64,000 nucleotides of DNA from Vibrio fortis (GCF_024347475.1 NZ_AP025487.1:806001-870000); one strand, 5' to 3'; numbered from the stretch's first letter, positions 1 through 9,845 are shown. The notes: a model not told the origin generated them from the letters alone. A program made the numbers and translations.

Positions 1-149
1 ATGTGCAGTCGACCACTTGGGTATGGGAACATGGATAGACAGTAGAATTTTTCTTTGTTTGGGTCTTCACTTACAACAAAGGTCTTGTTGTTATCCCAGT
101 GCTGTTGAACTTTCTGTTCAATTTCTTGCGGATTGTATTGTTCTTGCAT
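1..149 (-). CDS. leuS: Leucyl-tRNA synthetase, N-terminal 49 codons only
   Basis: The minus strand from an ATG at 147-149 reads [20 protein letters not shown] and reaches the class I 'HIGH' region (FPYPSGRLH) as it runs off the left edge. LeuS charges tRNA-Leu in the cytoplasm. The N-terminus and the PYPSGRLH motif are typical of bacterial LeuS; the rest of the gene lies outside the window. It is divergent from the zinc-ribbon gene at 310, the same arrangement as leuS/ybeL in E. coli. The family assignment is firm because the signature falls inside the visible part. Confidence 0.93.
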   Translation of the reverse strand, partial: MQEQYNPQEIEQKVQQHWDNNKTFVVSEDPNKEKFYCLSMFPYPSGRLH

Positions 150-213
150 CGATGATGTCCGGTTATCTTGGAATTTGTGAGTCTGGTTTGATCAGACTTT
201 AATAGATCGTCAT

Positions 214-242
214 AGAATACCTAAAGGAACGAACTACAACAA
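214..242 (-). promoter_or_regulatory. Putative leuS promoter
   Basis: On the minus strand TTGTTG (237-242) and TATTCT (214-219) are separated by exactly 17 bp, about 65 bp upstream of the leuS ATG. The fit to a sigma-70 promoter is reasonable but not strong, and no operator is visible. Confidence 0.45.
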
Positions 243-309
243 TAGCTATACCTGTCATACTCTCATTATCTCGGGTATTGATTTAGGTCTGCAATCTTGA
301 GGAGGACTT

Positions 310-780
310 ATGCCAAAGAAAAAAGCACTCTATGAAGAGTTAGTGGAAGACGTTATTGAAACACTCAAGCATAGCCCTGAAGAGCTCAACAATAAGATTG
401 AAACGTCAGGCAAGCTTGCAAAAGCCGCGAATGATATGACGAAAGACGAGCTATCGCTGATCTCGGCTTATGTTAAATCGGATCTGAAAGAGTTCTCTGA
501 AAACTATGAAGAGAGCAAAAGCGGCCCGTTTTATTTGATGATTGCAGATTCAATCTGGCATGGCTTGTTGGAAATCACCGACCGTACCAAGGTGGAATGG
601 GTGGAGCTATTTCAAGATTTGGAACACCAAGGGCTCTATCAAGCCGGGGAAGTGATCGGTTTAGGGCGTTTGATCTGTGACGATTGTGGCCATCAAACGG
701 AGTACAACCATCCAACAACCATCATTCCATGCATCAAATGCGGTGGTAAAGGTTTCAGCCGCAAAGCGCTCAAACCATAG
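310..780 (+). CDS. Zinc-ribbon protein, YbeL/DUF1451 family
   Basis: Encodes 156 residues. The N-terminal two thirds is charged and probably helical. The C-terminus carries a four-cysteine zinc ribbon, CDDC (about residue 124) and CIKC (about 143), ending in a short basic tail (GFSRKALKP). This layout matches the DUF1451/YbeL family, whose function is not established. The start has a good ribosome-binding site (GAGGA about 8 bp upstream). Its position next to divergent leuS matches E. coli ybeL. It is followed by a terminator-like hairpin and the CTCGAAT repeat. Confidence 0.85.
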   Translation: MPKKKALYEELVEDVIETLKHSPEELNNKIETSGKLAKAANDMTKDELSLISAYVKSDLKEFSENYEESKSGPFYLMIADSIWHGLLEITDRTKVEWVELFQDLEHQGLYQAGEVIGLGRLICDDCGHQTEYNHPTTIIPCIKCGGKGFSRKALKP

Positions 781-801
781 CGCCCCCTCCAACATAAACA
801 A

Positions 802-830
802 AAAGGGTTGACCCAGTAGGCCAACCCTTT
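802..830 (-). terminator. Terminator hairpin between ybeL-like gene and lnt (element copy 1)
   Basis: Arms AAAGGGTTG (802-810) and CAACCCTTT (822-830) pair perfectly. On the minus strand the stem is followed by a T-rich run, so it can terminate lnt; the plus side (TTTAAGGTTTTAT) is less typical. A near copy of this element lies at 27788-27814. Confidence 0.7.
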
Positions 831-840
831 AAGGTTTTAT

Positions 841-917
841 CTCGAATCTCGAATCTCGAATCTCGAATCTCGAATCTCGAATCTCGAATCTCGAATCTCG
901 AATCTCGAATCTCGAAT
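841..917. repeat. Heptanucleotide tandem repeat (CTCGAAT)x11
   Basis: Eleven perfect head-to-tail copies of CTCGAAT occupy 841-917. The array ends at the base before the lnt stop codon (918-920 on the plus strand), so it lies in the lnt 3' untranslated region, between the stop codon and the terminator hairpin. Perfect short repeats like this normally vary in copy number by slippage. Changes here would not alter the Lnt reading frame but would change the distance from stop codon to terminator. Confidence 0.95.
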
Positions 918-2432
918 CTAGCTTTTCTCTCTCAAGCGCCAGCCGATTACTAAACTCAATAGCACCCAAACGTAAAGTGGCCACGTTCCGACAACACGAT
1001 AAGGTGTTTGACCATCGGTAGAGATAAGTTCAGCTTTTAGTACTGCGGTCTCGAACTGTGGTACTTGCTCAACGATGTTGCCTTTGTGGTCAGTTACCGC
1101 TGTCACACCGTTATTGGTAGAGCGAATCACGGGCTTACCGAGCTCTAGAGCACGCATTTGCGCAATCTCCATGTGTTGCAAGGGGCCAATAGAGCGACCA
1201 AACCAAGCATCATTAGAGAGCGTTAGAATGAAGTCAGTATCTTCGGTCACATTCTGGCGAACCTGATCATTGAAGATGATTTCATAACACAGTGCAGGTG
1301 CTAGGTGACGACCATTAGCCACAATGTTTGGCTGAATGAAATCACCGCGACTAAACGACGACATTGGCAAATTGAAGAATGGAGCCAGTGGGCGCAAGAT
1401 GTCCTCAAATGGCACAAACTCACCAAACGGCAATAGGTGGTGTTTGTGGTAGCGCTCGCTTGGGTCATAGCTGTATTCTCCGTATGGATTTACCCCAAGA
1501 GAGAGAATACTGTTGTAGTACTTCTTGTCTTCAGACTGGTTGAGTACACCCGTGATGATCGAGCTGTTGTTCATCTTCGCTGCGCTATCAAGGTTGCGCA
1601 GAAATGAAGGGATCTCGACTTCAAAAGCTGGAATCGCTGCTTCTGGCCAGATGATGATGTCTGCACCCCAGTTATCGCGGCTCATATCGGTGTACTTCAT
1701 CATGGTCGGCCAGCGTTGACTTGGTAGCCACTTTAAGTCTTGGTCAACATTGCCTTGAATAAGTACTAGTGACGTCGTTTTGTCGGGATTCGGTGTCACC
1801 CAGTCGATGTTACGAATACCAAAACCTGCACTCAATAAAACCACAGGAATCAACCCCACACTCCAGGCTCTATTAATCGCAGTGTAAGCCAGTGCACTTG
1901 CCGAAACGATAACCGCTAGAGTAATCAGTTCCACACCACCAATCGGCGCAAATGAGCCAAGAGGAGACTCTATTTGGCTGTAGCCAAGCCACAACCACGG
2001 GAAGCCAGTCATAACCCAGCCGCGTAGCCAATCTGTCACTAACCATAAGGCAGGTGCAGCAAGGAAAAAACGAGTGAGGTTATTGTTAGGGAAGAAGCGG
2101 TTGAGTGCCCATCCGAATAGACCGGTATAAATGGCTAGGTAACCGATAAGCAGACCCATTAGGAATAGGTTTGCGGCGAGTGGCATACCGCCGAAGCCGT
2201 CAATACTGACGTAGACCCAACTGATGCCAGTAGCAAATTGACCAAAACCCCATGCGTAACCTGTCCAAAGTGCACTCTTGCTACTTTGCTTGTGCAATAG
2301 GATTAACAAGATAGCTGGGCTGAGAATGGCGATAGGCCAGAAGGAGTAGGGAGCGAACGCAAGGGTGGTAATAGCGCCAACAAAAACGGCCGCAAGCGGC
2401 CGTAGTAGGCGATGAATAAATGGTTTAGTCAT
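918..2432 (-). CDS. lnt: Apolipoprotein N-acyltransferase
   Basis: Lnt adds the third acyl chain to the N-terminal cysteine of outer-membrane-bound lipoproteins in the inner membrane. The 504-residue length is typical. Several hydrophobic segments fill the first ~200 residues, followed by a nitrilase-like periplasmic domain with the catalytic Glu (WPEAAIPAF), Lys (in [14 protein letters not shown]) and Cys (ALCYE), and a final C-terminal membrane segment. It is last in the minus-strand series ybeZ-ybeY-corC-lnt, 32 bp after corC, as in E. coli. The stop codon abuts the 11-copy heptamer repeat. Confidence 0.96.
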   Translation of the reverse strand: MTKPFIHRLLRPLAAVFVGAITTLAFAPYSFWPIAILSPAILLILLHKQSSKSALWTGYAWGFGQFATGISWVYVSIDGFGGMPLAANLFLMGLLIGYLAIYTGLFGWALNRFFPNNNLTRFFLAAPALWLVTDWLRGWVMTGFPWLWLGYSQIESPLGSFAPIGGVELITLAVIVSASALAYTAINRAWSVGLIPVVLLSAGFGIRNIDWVTPNPDKTTSLVLIQGNVDQDLKWLPSQRWPTMMKYTDMSRDNWGADIIIWPEAAIPAFEVEIPSFLRNLDSAAKMNNSSIITGVLNQSEDKKYYNSILSLGVNPYGEYSYDPSERYHKHHLLPFGEFVPFEDILRPLAPFFNLPMSSFSRGDFIQPNIVANGRHLAPALCYEIIFNDQVRQNVTEDTDFILTLSNDAWFGRSIGPLQHMEIAQMRALELGKPVIRSTNNGVTAVTDHKGNIVEQVPQFETAVLKAELISTDGQTPYRVVGTWPLYVWVLLSLVIGWRLREKS

Positions 2433-2464
2433 CTAAATTATGTCATCTCTTTAGAGAGAAGTTG

Positions 2465-3355
2465 TTATTCTTCGATAGTTGGAAGAGGTTGCTCGTCTGG
2501 GATAGTCACCTGTAATTGAATCACACGGCGGTTGTCTGCAGAGGTCACTTTGAAATGGTAGTTTTCAATTTCTACGATTTCGCCGCGGGTCGGCAGATGC
2601 CCAAAGGCTGTCATTACCATACCACCAACAGTATCCACTTCATCGTCACTAAAGCTGGTTCCAAATGTGTCATTGAACTCTTCAATAGTGGTTAAAGCTT
2701 TTACTGAGAAGGTATGCTTGCTCAGCTTACGAATGTCTAACTCTTCTTCATCGTCGAACTCGTCTTCAATTTCACCAACGATTTCTTCGAGGATATCTTC
2801 AATGGTTACAAGACCAGATACACCGCCAAACTCATCGACAACGATAGACATGTGGTAACGCTCTTCACGGAACTCCTTGAGTAGGCGGTCAACGCGCTTA
2901 CTTTCAGGAACAACAACCGCAGGACGAATCACTTGCTCAATGTCGAATGGGGCGCTGTCTGAGCCCAAATACTTAAGTAGGTCCTTCGCTAAAAGAATGC
3001 CCTCTACATGGTCTTTATCTTCACTGATCACTGGGTAGCGAGAGTGTTGAGCATCAGTAATGAGCGCAATCAATGTATCTAAGTCATCGGTGCGTTCAAC
3101 TGTGACCATTTGAGAACGCGGTAGCATGATGTCACGCACGCGCATCTCAGAGATTTCCATTACACCCTCAAGCATGTCGCGAGTGTCGTGGTCAATTAGG
3201 TCATTAATTTCAGAGTCGCGAATTACATCGACGAGCTCTTGGCGGTCTTTTACCTCGCCTTGAAATAGTTGGCCTAGGCGTTCAAAGAAGGACTTTCTAC
3301 TCGGACCTTCAGATTTTTTACTTCCCTCAGAAGTGGGGGGGTTACCTTCGTTCAT
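2465..3355 (-). CDS. corC: CBS-domain protein CorC/YbeX
   Basis: Encodes 296 residues: a charged N-terminus, two CBS domains (about residues 70-195, with [10 protein letters not shown] at the start and [20 protein letters not shown] at the end of the pair) and a C-terminal CorC_HlyC domain (about 210-290). The family is linked to magnesium/cobalt efflux in enterics, and more recent work on YbeX points to magnesium homeostasis and ribosome-related phenotypes. There is no large transmembrane domain, so this is the short soluble form rather than the membrane CNNM type. It lies between ybeY (119-bp gap) and lnt. Confidence 0.93.
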   Translation of the reverse strand: MNEGNPPTSEGSKKSEGPSRKSFFERLGQLFQGEVKDRQELVDVIRDSEINDLIDHDTRDMLEGVMEISEMRVRDIMLPRSQMVTVERTDDLDTLIALITDAQHSRYPVISEDKDHVEGILLAKDLLKYLGSDSAPFDIEQVIRPAVVVPESKRVDRLLKEFREERYHMSIVVDEFGGVSGLVTIEDILEEIVGEIEDEFDDEEELDIRKLSKHTFSVKALTTIEEFNDTFGTSFSDDEVDTVGGMVMTAFGHLPTRGEIVEIENYHFKVTSADNRRVIQLQVTIPDEQPLPTIEE

Positions 3356-3475
3356 GATTTCTCAAAAAATAACGCTATCAGAAGTGTGATAGCACACATA
3401 ACAACTCAGATACCTATTGTGTTTCCAGGTTCGTGGAGTTGTTGTTTCTCTGCAACCTATTTTCCTAGAAGCGGT

Positions 3476-3937
3476 TTACTTTTCTAGGATGTAAGGGTCT
3501 TCGTAACCCATAGCTTGCATGATTTCTGTCTCGAGTGACTCCATCTCTTCAGCTTCATCATCTTCGATATGATCATAACCTAGCAGATGCAGACTGCCAT
3601 GTACAACCATATGAGCCCAGTGTGCTAACAGAGGCTTGTTTTGCTCTTCTGCTTCTTTTTCTACCACTTGGCGGCAAATGATGAGATCACCTAAAAGATC
3701 AAGCTCAATGCCCGGAGGCGCCTCGAACGGGAAAGACAACACATTAGTTGGCTTGTCTTTTCCGCGATACTCATGATTCAGCTGGTGGCTCTCTTTCGTA
3801 TCAACGATACGAATAGTCAGCTCCGCATTCTCTTGGAATTGAGGAATGGTTTTGTCCAACCACTGCTGAATATCTTGCTCAGTCGGTAAGCCTTGTTCAT
3901 CTTCGACTGCTAATTGCAGGTCTAGTTCAATAGACAT
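3476..3937 (-). CDS. ybeY: Endoribonuclease YbeY (16S rRNA maturation)
   Basis: YbeY is a single-strand-specific metallo-endoribonuclease needed for 16S rRNA 3' processing and ribosome quality control. The 153-residue protein carries the family metal-binding motif [11 protein letters not shown] (about residues 113-123), with the three histidines that bind zinc. The ATG (3935-3937) lies directly after the ybeZ stop codon, so the two genes are almost certainly co-translated; ybeZ-ybeY adjacency is very widely conserved. Confidence 0.96.
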   Translation of the reverse strand: MSIELDLQLAVEDEQGLPTEQDIQQWLDKTIPQFQENAELTIRIVDTKESHQLNHEYRGKDKPTNVLSFPFEAPPGIELDLLGDLIICRQVVEKEAEEQNKPLLAHWAHMVVHGSLHLLGYDHIEDDEAEEMESLETEIMQAMGYEDPYILEK

Positions 3938-5059
3938 CTATTTATCACCTTGTTCTGAAACGACAGAGCTATTTTGTGTTGCTAATTGTTTCTCAGCTGG
4001 CTGTTGAGCTTCGAGTAGTTTGGCCTCACGCTCTTCACGCTTACGACGTTCAAATTCTTTGCGCTCTTTTTGGTCTTTCGCTTCCCATTTCTCATACGCA
4101 TTAACGATACGAGCAACAACTGGGTGACGAACCACGTCTTCAGACATGAAGAAGTTAAAGCTGATGTCATCGACTTCACTTAGTACTTCTGTTGCATGGC
4201 GTAGGCCAGATTTCGCGCCGCGAGGTAAATCGATTTGGGTGATATCACCGGTGATGACCGCGCGCGAGTTGAAGCCAATACGAGTTAGGAACATCTTCAT
4301 CTGTTCAACAGTGGTGTTCTGGCTCTCATCAAGAATGATGAAGGCATCGTTTAGCGTACGGCCACGCATGTACGCAAGCGGTGCAACTTCAATCACGTTG
4401 CGTTCAATCAGCTTTTCAACACGCTCAAAGCCCAGCATCTCAAACAGGGCATCATAAAGAGGGCGCAAGTAAGGGTCGACTTTCTGACTTAAGTCGCCAG
4501 GAAGGAAACCAAGCTTTTCACCGGCTTCAACCGCTGGACGCGTTAGTAGAATACGACGAATTTCTTGACGCTCCAGTGCGTCTACTGCTGCTGCCACTGC
4601 TAGGTAAGTTTTACCAGTACCAGCAGGACCAATACCAAAGCTAATGTCATGAGTAACCATGTTCATTAGGTACTGTGCTTGGTTTGGTGTGCGCGGCTTT
4701 ATGACGCCTTTCTTAGTCTTGATGAACACTTCTTTGCCGTGCTCAATACTTGACTCAGTCGTTTGTTCTAGAACACCAGACTCTTTGATAGCTAAGTGGA
4801 TTTGCTCAGGTTCGATGTCTGGGATATTACCTTTCACCGGAGCAGACTCTACATAAAGGCGCTTAACGATTTCAAGCGCTGCTGCAGCCGTGTGAGGCTT
4901 GCCTACGATAGTGAAAAAGTTGCTGCGGTAGTTGATCTCGACACCTAAACGGCGCTCAAGGTGTTTGATATTGTCATCGAATGGGCCACATAGGCTTGCA
5001 AGGCGACGGTTATCTGCAGGTTCTAGATTGATCTCTAGGGTAACGATTTTATTGCTCAA
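3938..5059 (-). CDS. ybeZ: PhoH-like ATPase YbeZ
   Basis: Encodes 373 residues with a Walker A motif GPAGTGKT (about residue 142) and Walker B ILDES, followed by a charged Glu/Lys/Arg-rich tail. PhoH-family ATPases are RNA-associated NTPases that work with YbeY. The start codon is TTG (5057-5059): GAGAGG sits 5 bp upstream and the encoded MSNKIVTLEI aligns with the usual YbeZ N-terminus, with no early ATG in frame. The downstream ybeY starts immediately after its stop. The C-terminal tail is low complexity and not diagnostic. Confidence 0.94.
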   Translation of the reverse strand: MSNKIVTLEINLEPADNRRLASLCGPFDDNIKHLERRLGVEINYRSNFFTIVGKPHTAAAALEIVKRLYVESAPVKGNIPDIEPEQIHLAIKESGVLEQTTESSIEHGKEVFIKTKKGVIKPRTPNQAQYLMNMVTHDISFGIGPAGTGKTYLAVAAAVDALERQEIRRILLTRPAVEAGEKLGFLPGDLSQKVDPYLRPLYDALFEMLGFERVEKLIERNVIEVAPLAYMRGRTLNDAFIILDESQNTTVEQMKMFLTRIGFNSRAVITGDITQIDLPRGAKSGLRHATEVLSEVDDISFNFFMSEDVVRHPVVARIVNAYEKWEAKDQKERKEFERRKREEREAKLLEAQQPAEKQLATQNSSVVSEQGDK

Positions 5060-5089
5060 ATTAGCCTCTCATTTTGTGCCACCACTCTT

Positions 5090-5133
5090 TTCAATAAAAA
5101 AAGAGCAAGAAGCCCGATTGAGACCGGGCTTCT
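5090..5133 (-). terminator. Possible terminator after miaB
   Basis: On the minus strand AGAAGCCCG and CGGGCTTCT form a 9-bp stem (5108-5116 with 5125-5133), with a T run (TTTTTTT) starting six bases later. The offset T tract makes it weaker than a canonical terminator; it may only attenuate read-through into ybeZ. Confidence 0.55.
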
Positions 5134-5223
5134 AATGGCGATTTCCCTATTTCTAAGATGGTCACTTAGTTAGGTAATTTCAAGCTTTGCTGTTCAGCTT
5201 TGTGCTGAACTTAGATGTTTCGC

Positions 5224-6648
5224 TTATGGCGTAAATGTTGCTACACCTAGCTCATCTTCGTGTTTTGTTTTCGCCATCATCTGAGTTGGAGAGATGATAG
5301 TGCGTAGGTCCATGTCTTTTTCTGTACGAACCAGTTCGCCACGTAGAGAGTTAGCAAATACGTCTGTGATCTTCACATCAACGAATTGACCGATAAGGTC
5401 TGCACTGCCTTCGAAGTTAACAACACGGTTGTTCTCGGTACGTGCACGAAGCTCCATTAGGTTCTTCTTAGACGGACCTTCAACAAGAACGCGTTGCTCT
5501 GTATCAAGCATTAGGCGTGAGTAACGCATAGCTTGAGAATTCACAACTTGTTGCAGTTCGTATAGACGCTCTTTCTTCTCTTGTTCTGGCACATCACAAG
5601 GGTAATCGGCCGCTGGCGTACCTGGACGAGGAGAGAAGATGAAGCTGAAGCTCATATCGAAATCAACGTCTTTGATTAGCTTCATTGTCGCTTCATGATC
5701 CATTGCGGTTTCACCAGGGAAACCAACGATGAAGTCCGAACTGATTTGAATATCAGGACGCGCTTTACGTAGCTTACGAATGATCGACTTGTATTCAATC
5801 GCTGTGTGAGGACGCTTCATCATCGTTAGGATGCGGTCACTACCACTTTGTACAGGTAGGTGCAGGAAGCTTACAAGTTCAGGTGTATCTTCGTATACAG
5901 CGATGATGTCGTCAGTAAACTCAAGTGGGTGGCTTGTTGTGAAACGAATACGGTCGATACCATCAATTGATGCAACAAGACGAAGCAGTTCAGCGAATGA
6001 ACAGATGTCACCTTCGTGCGTTGGACCACGGTAAGCGTTAACGTTTTGGCCTAGTAGGTTTACTTCACGTACACCTTGCTCTGCAAGTTGTGCGATTTCG
6101 AATAGTACGTCATCCATTGGACGGCTTACTTCTTCACCACGAGTGTAAGGTACAACACAGTAAGTACAGTACTTAGAACAGCCTTCCATGATAGAAACGA
6201 ATGCTGTTGCACCTTCAGCGCGAGGCTCAGGTAGACGGTCAAACTTCTCAATCTCAGGGAAAGAGATGTCCATTACTGGTGCTTCATCGCTTAGAGATTG
6301 TTTGATCATCTCTGGTAGACGGTGCAGTGTTTGTGGGCCAAAGATAACATCTACGTATGGCGCACGTTCACGGATGTGATCACCTTCTTGAGTCGCTACA
6401 CAGCCACCCACACCGATCACAACACCGTCTTTTTTATCTTTTAGTGTTTTCCAACGACCAAGCTGGTGGAATACTTTCTCTTGCGCTTTTTCGCGGATAG
6501 AACAGGTATTCAGTAGTAGTACATCTGCTTCCTCAGGTACTTCTGTTAGCTCATAGCCATTTGCGGCATTTAGCAGGTCAGCCATTTTTGATGAATCGTA
6601 TTCATTCATCTGGCAGCCCCAAGTTTTAATTAGCAGTTTCTTACTCAT
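5224..6648 (-). CDS. miaB: tRNA-2-methylthio-N6-dimethylallyladenosine synthase
   Basis: MiaB is a radical-SAM methylthiotransferase that makes ms2i6A at position 37 of tRNAs reading UNN codons. The 474-residue protein shows the N-terminal UPF0004 domain with its cluster cysteines ([29 protein letters not shown]), the radical-SAM motif CSKYCTYC (about residue 157) and a C-terminal TRAM domain. It lies upstream of ybeZ and divergent from ubiF, as in E. coli. Confidence 0.97.
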   Translation of the reverse strand: MSKKLLIKTWGCQMNEYDSSKMADLLNAANGYELTEVPEEADVLLLNTCSIREKAQEKVFHQLGRWKTLKDKKDGVVIGVGGCVATQEGDHIRERAPYVDVIFGPQTLHRLPEMIKQSLSDEAPVMDISFPEIEKFDRLPEPRAEGATAFVSIMEGCSKYCTYCVVPYTRGEEVSRPMDDVLFEIAQLAEQGVREVNLLGQNVNAYRGPTHEGDICSFAELLRLVASIDGIDRIRFTTSHPLEFTDDIIAVYEDTPELVSFLHLPVQSGSDRILTMMKRPHTAIEYKSIIRKLRKARPDIQISSDFIVGFPGETAMDHEATMKLIKDVDFDMSFSFIFSPRPGTPAADYPCDVPEQEKKERLYELQQVVNSQAMRYSRLMLDTEQRVLVEGPSKKNLMELRARTENNRVVNFEGSADLIGQFVDVKITDVFANSLRGELVRTEKDMDLRTIISPTQMMAKTKHEDELGVATFTP

Positions 6649-6983
6649 GTTTTGTTCGCTCGATCGTTAGTTTAATTTAAGGGAGCAAATCGCCCAGTGT
6701 TAATCCGCGGTTACGGTCTCTATTATAGCTTCTAAATATGGCTAAAATAGCGCTACCCTAACAGCAAGCGGCGTATTGTACTGGTTTCAAAACCGACTGA
6801 CTAGTGGTCTAGCAAAATCTCTTATGTAGTGGTTTTTATTCTCGTTAAGATTGTTGGTTATTTCGAGAAACACTATACGCAGCAAGGGATTGTCCATTTT
6901 GAGATTAAGGTTTTTGGTTACAAGTAAGTTGTGAAAACGTACAATCAAAAACAGTCATTGAATCAAACTGATAAGTACAAAAT
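6649..6983. promoter_or_regulatory. Divergent intergenic region miaB/ubiF
   Basis: This 335-bp region holds both divergent promoters. A clear minus-strand -10 (TATAAT, plus coordinates 6722-6727) sits about 75 bp upstream of miaB but has no good -35. The rest is AT-rich. I see no convincing operator, RNA gene or conserved small reading frame. The base just before ubiF (6950-6983) gives only a weak ribosome-binding site. Confidence 0.4.
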
Positions 6984-8159
6984 ATGAACAGTTACGATAT
7001 TGTGGTAGTCGGCGGTGGTATGGTTGGTGCAGCAACCGCTATCGGATTTGCGCAGCAAGGCATGCGTGTCGCGGTGATCGAGGGATTTGCTCCGCAAGCT
7101 TTCGAAAAAACACAGCCTATGGATATTCGTGTCTCTGCGATCTCTCAAGCCTCTGTGGATCTGTTGGATTCGCTGGGTGCGTGGGATGCGATCGAGAATA
7201 TGCGAGTTTGCACGTACAAGCGCTTGGAAACTTGGGAGCACCCAGAGTGTCGCACGCGATTTGATGCTGCATCTTTAGAATTACCTCGACTGGGCTATAT
7301 CGTAGAAAACCGCCTTATCCAACTTGGGTTATGGGCACAGTTTGAACGTTATGACAATCTTGAACTGCTTTGCCCAGAGAAGCTAGACACCATTGAGCTC
7401 GGTGAAACGAACACAGTTGTGCTGCAGTCTGGCTTGTGCTTATCAACCAAATGGGTTGTTGGTGCAGACGGTGCGAATTCGGCTGTTCGCCAGCAAGCTG
7501 GAATAGGTATCACGGCTTGGGATTATCGTCAGCACTGCATGTTGATTAATGTTGAGACCGAACTTCCTCAGCAAGACATTACTTGGCAACAGTTTCTACC
7601 AAGTGGTCCTCGTTCATTTTTACCTCTAGCGTCGCTTACAGAAGAGGGCAAGGAAGTGGGGCAAGGCTCTCTGGTATGGTACGACAAACCATCACGCATT
7701 AAGCAGTTGTCTGCTATGAGTCCTGAGAAACTGCGTGCTGAAGTGTTAAGTCATTTTCCTGCGGAGTTGGGGGATATTAAGGTGCTTCAATCGGGTTCTT
7801 TCCCACTGACTCGCCGACATGCACAAAGCTACGCTCAAAATAAGTGTATCTTGGTTGGAGATTCAGCGCACACAATTAACCCTCTGGCTGGGCAAGGTGT
7901 GAATCTCGGTTTTAAAGACGTGGCCGCTCTAATCAACCTAACCAAGGAGCAGGGTGAATTAACGGATGCTGTCGCAAGAAGCTATGAGGTAAAAAGAAGA
8001 GGGGATAACCTTATCATGCAGAGCGGCATGGACTTCTTCTACAAAACGTTCAGCAACGACCTTGGCCCACTTAAGTTTGTTCGTAATGCAGCATTAAAGC
8101 TAGCAGAGAACTCTGGACCAATTAAAAACCAAGTATTGAAGTATGCTTTGGGGCTGTAG
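6984..8159 (+). CDS. ubiF: Ubiquinone biosynthesis FAD monooxygenase UbiF
   Basis: Encodes 391 residues of the UbiH/UbiF/VisC flavin hydroxylase family. The N-terminus has the FAD dinucleotide fold VVVGGGMVGAA (residues 6-16), then GADGANSAVR (about 158) and GDSAHTINPLAGQGVNLGF (about 289), the hallmarks of the family. UbiF hydroxylates the demethoxyubiquinol ring at C6 in aerobic ubiquinone synthesis. UbiF is preferred over UbiH or UbiI because of the miaB-divergent position, which matches E. coli. A terminator follows at 8187. Confidence 0.88.
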   Translation: MNSYDIVVVGGGMVGAATAIGFAQQGMRVAVIEGFAPQAFEKTQPMDIRVSAISQASVDLLDSLGAWDAIENMRVCTYKRLETWEHPECRTRFDAASLELPRLGYIVENRLIQLGLWAQFERYDNLELLCPEKLDTIELGETNTVVLQSGLCLSTKWVVGADGANSAVRQQAGIGITAWDYRQHCMLINVETELPQQDITWQQFLPSGPRSFLPLASLTEEGKEVGQGSLVWYDKPSRIKQLSAMSPEKLRAEVLSHFPAELGDIKVLQSGSFPLTRRHAQSYAQNKCILVGDSAHTINPLAGQGVNLGFKDVAALINLTKEQGELTDAVARSYEVKRRGDNLIMQSGMDFFYKTFSNDLGPLKFVRNAALKLAENSGPIKNQVLKYALGL

Positions 8160-8186
8160 TTTAAAGTCTCGTAGAGCTGAAAAGTA

Positions 8187-8215
8187 GAGGAGAGCCACAG
8201 TGCTCTCCTTTTTTA
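8187..8215 (+). terminator. Rho-independent terminator of ubiF
   Basis: GGAGAGC (8189-8195) and GCTCTCC (8202-8208) form a 7-bp GC-rich stem followed by six T residues, about 30 bp after the ubiF stop. Confidence 0.85.
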
Positions 8216-8226
8216 TGCACGTAACT

Positions 8227-9273
8227 TTATAGTTGCTCTGTAATACAAACGGGCGAGCCTACTTGTAACGCGTGTCCGCTGTAGGTTAAAGACCCATCTA
8301 GCGGGTTGCGCTTAAAAGAGGTGATATTATTGGAGTGCTGGTTTGCAGCGATTAGCCACTCTCCATCATTGGTGATATGAAAATCACGAGGGAAACTCCC
8401 TTGTGTCTCATAACTATCAATAAAAGCTGGCTTGTAAGTTATAGGATCGAGTTTGAAGTGACTGATCTTTGATTGATGTCGGCAAGAGACATAAAGATAT
8501 TCCTCATCTGGCGATAGCTTGATCGCCGCTGCCGCTTCTCCTTTTTCTGCATTAGGAAGCGCATCGATCTCCTCAACAATATGCCACCGTCCAACTGTCT
8601 TCTCTAGCATTAGAATCGTTTCAGATAGCTCACAGACAACATAGGCTTTGTCTTCAGCCTTATTGAAAACCATATGACGAGGTCCATTGCCCGCAGGAAC
8701 TTCAATAGACTGCATTGGTTCTTCTAGAAAGTCTTCTTGTTCTTCATCGAAGCAGTAGAAGTTAATGCGATCGGCGCCAAGATCAACGGTAACAAATTGT
8801 GGTGATTGCGTTAAAAATAGGCACTGATGAGCGTGTGGTCCAGTCTGTCTATCCTGATTAGGGCCTGAGCCTGACATTTTAAGGGTTTTGACTTTTCTAT
8901 CGATATTGCCATTGATGTTCAAACTGAAGATATCGAATGTGCCTGAAGAGTACTGGGAGGTGATGGCAAACTTATGGCTAGGATCTATCGAAATGTGACA
9001 AGGGTGATCGCCAGAGATTGAGGCGGAATTAGATGGAACGTTTGAACCTGTCTCTGAGACATGAAATAGCTGAGGTTGGGACTGTTGGTCGATTTCAGAT
9101 GCGGTATAGATGCCCAGCTTTGTAGAGACAACAAAAGAGGGGTTAATGCACTTTGCGATCAGTTGTGGAGGGTTCAGCTTACCTGTTTCCAGATCTAACT
9201 GAGTTTGATATACACCTTGGCTTCCATTTGGATCTTCTGTGTAGCAACCGATGGTTAAAGGGAGAGTTCTCAT
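8227..9273 (-). CDS. Lactonase family beta-propeller protein (Pgl/YbhE-like)
   Basis: Encodes 348 residues of the seven-bladed beta-propeller lactonase family. Typical features are the start TIGCYTEDPNGSQGVYQ, the central GPHAHQCLF segment and GNGPRHMVFN, and the late blade FPRDFHITNDGEWLIAANQ. E. coli Pgl (YbhE) of this family hydrolyses 6-phosphogluconolactone, but other members act on other lactones or are uncharacterised, so the substrate is inferred only. There is no signal peptide, so it should be cytoplasmic. It is monocistronic, facing ubiF tail to tail. Confidence 0.85.
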   Translation of the reverse strand: MRTLPLTIGCYTEDPNGSQGVYQTQLDLETGKLNPPQLIAKCINPSFVVSTKLGIYTASEIDQQSQPQLFHVSETGSNVPSNSASISGDHPCHISIDPSHKFAITSQYSSGTFDIFSLNINGNIDRKVKTLKMSGSGPNQDRQTGPHAHQCLFLTQSPQFVTVDLGADRINFYCFDEEQEDFLEEPMQSIEVPAGNGPRHMVFNKAEDKAYVVCELSETILMLEKTVGRWHIVEEIDALPNAEKGEAAAAIKLSPDEEYLYVSCRHQSKISHFKLDPITYKPAFIDSYETQGSFPRDFHITNDGEWLIAANQHSNNITSFKRNPLDGSLTYSGHALQVGSPVCITEQL

Positions 9274-9390
9274 AGCGCTGTCATACTCGATGTAAAAGTG
9301 GAGCTGACATTGTCTTATAAAAAGTTAACTAAGTGCTGAATCTAGGGGAAATACTTGGTGATGTGGTTAGCAGATTTGTATATTTCAGAT

Positions 9391-9418
9391 AAAAGAAAAC
9401 CCAGCTAAAAAGCTGGGT
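9391..9418 (-). terminator. Terminator of the tRNA array
   Basis: On the minus strand ACCCAGCT-TTTT-AGCTGGGT (9399-9418) is followed by TTTTCTTTT (down to about 9391). It lies 10 bp beyond the 3' end of the last tRNA, so it closes the 20-gene operon. Confidence 0.85.
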
Positions 9419-9427
9419 CTCTAATGA

Positions 9428-9512
9428 TGGTGCGGAAGGAGAGACTTGAACTCTCACACCTTGCGGCGCCAGAACCTAAATCTGGTGCGTCTACCAATTC
9501 CGCCACTTCCGC
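9428..9512 (-). tRNA. tRNA-Leu (UAG), copy 1 from left
   Basis: 85 nt with encoded CCA. The acceptor stem GCGGAAG/CTTCCGC closes, the anticodon stem CCAGA/TCTGG holds TAG, and there is a long variable arm. It is the promoter-distal end of the operon; all ten copies in the array look identical. Confidence 0.96.
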
Positions 9513-9612
9513 ATCAATTTGTAGTTAAGGAGATGATTGGTAGATCTCAATAACGTTGTATTTGATTGTTTCACGTGTCAATCACACACACTTCGTTTCC
9601 GAAGAAGAATAA

Positions 9613-9697
9613 TGGTGCGGAAGGAGAGACTTGAACTCTCACACCTTGCGGCGCCAGAACCTAAATCTGGTGCGTCTACCAATTCCGCCACTTCCGC
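9613..9697 (-). tRNA. tRNA-Leu (UAG), copy 2
   Basis: Same 85-nt gene as at 9428, with encoded CCA and anticodon TAG. It begins the block Leu-Met-Leu-Gln that recurs 563 bp to the right. Confidence 0.96.
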
Positions 9698-9768
9698 ATC
9701 AATTCTGTAGTCATACCGATAATTGGTAAAATCAGTATCACGTTGTATTTTTCATTCTAATGAAAGAA

Positions 9769-9845
9769 TGGTGGCTACTGCGGGATTTGAACCTGCGACC
9801 CCATCATTATGAGTGATGTGCTCTAACCAACTGAGCTAAGTAGCC
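9769..9845 (-). tRNA. tRNA-Met (CAU, elongator type), copy 1
   Basis: 77 nt with encoded CCA. The acceptor GGCTACT/AGTAGCC pairs fully including position 1-72, unlike an initiator tRNA, and the anticodon loop is CTCATAA. A tRNA-Ile with a modified CAU is unlikely because the E. coli metT/metU operon has the same partners. Confidence 0.93.

Noticed and set aside
17..202. 61-residue plus-strand reading frame
   Set aside because: It is the antisense shadow of the leuS start, whose LeuS signature is unmistakable.
841..917. Contingency-type phase-variation repeat in lnt
   Set aside because: The repeat lies after the stop codon, so copy change cannot shift the Lnt frame.
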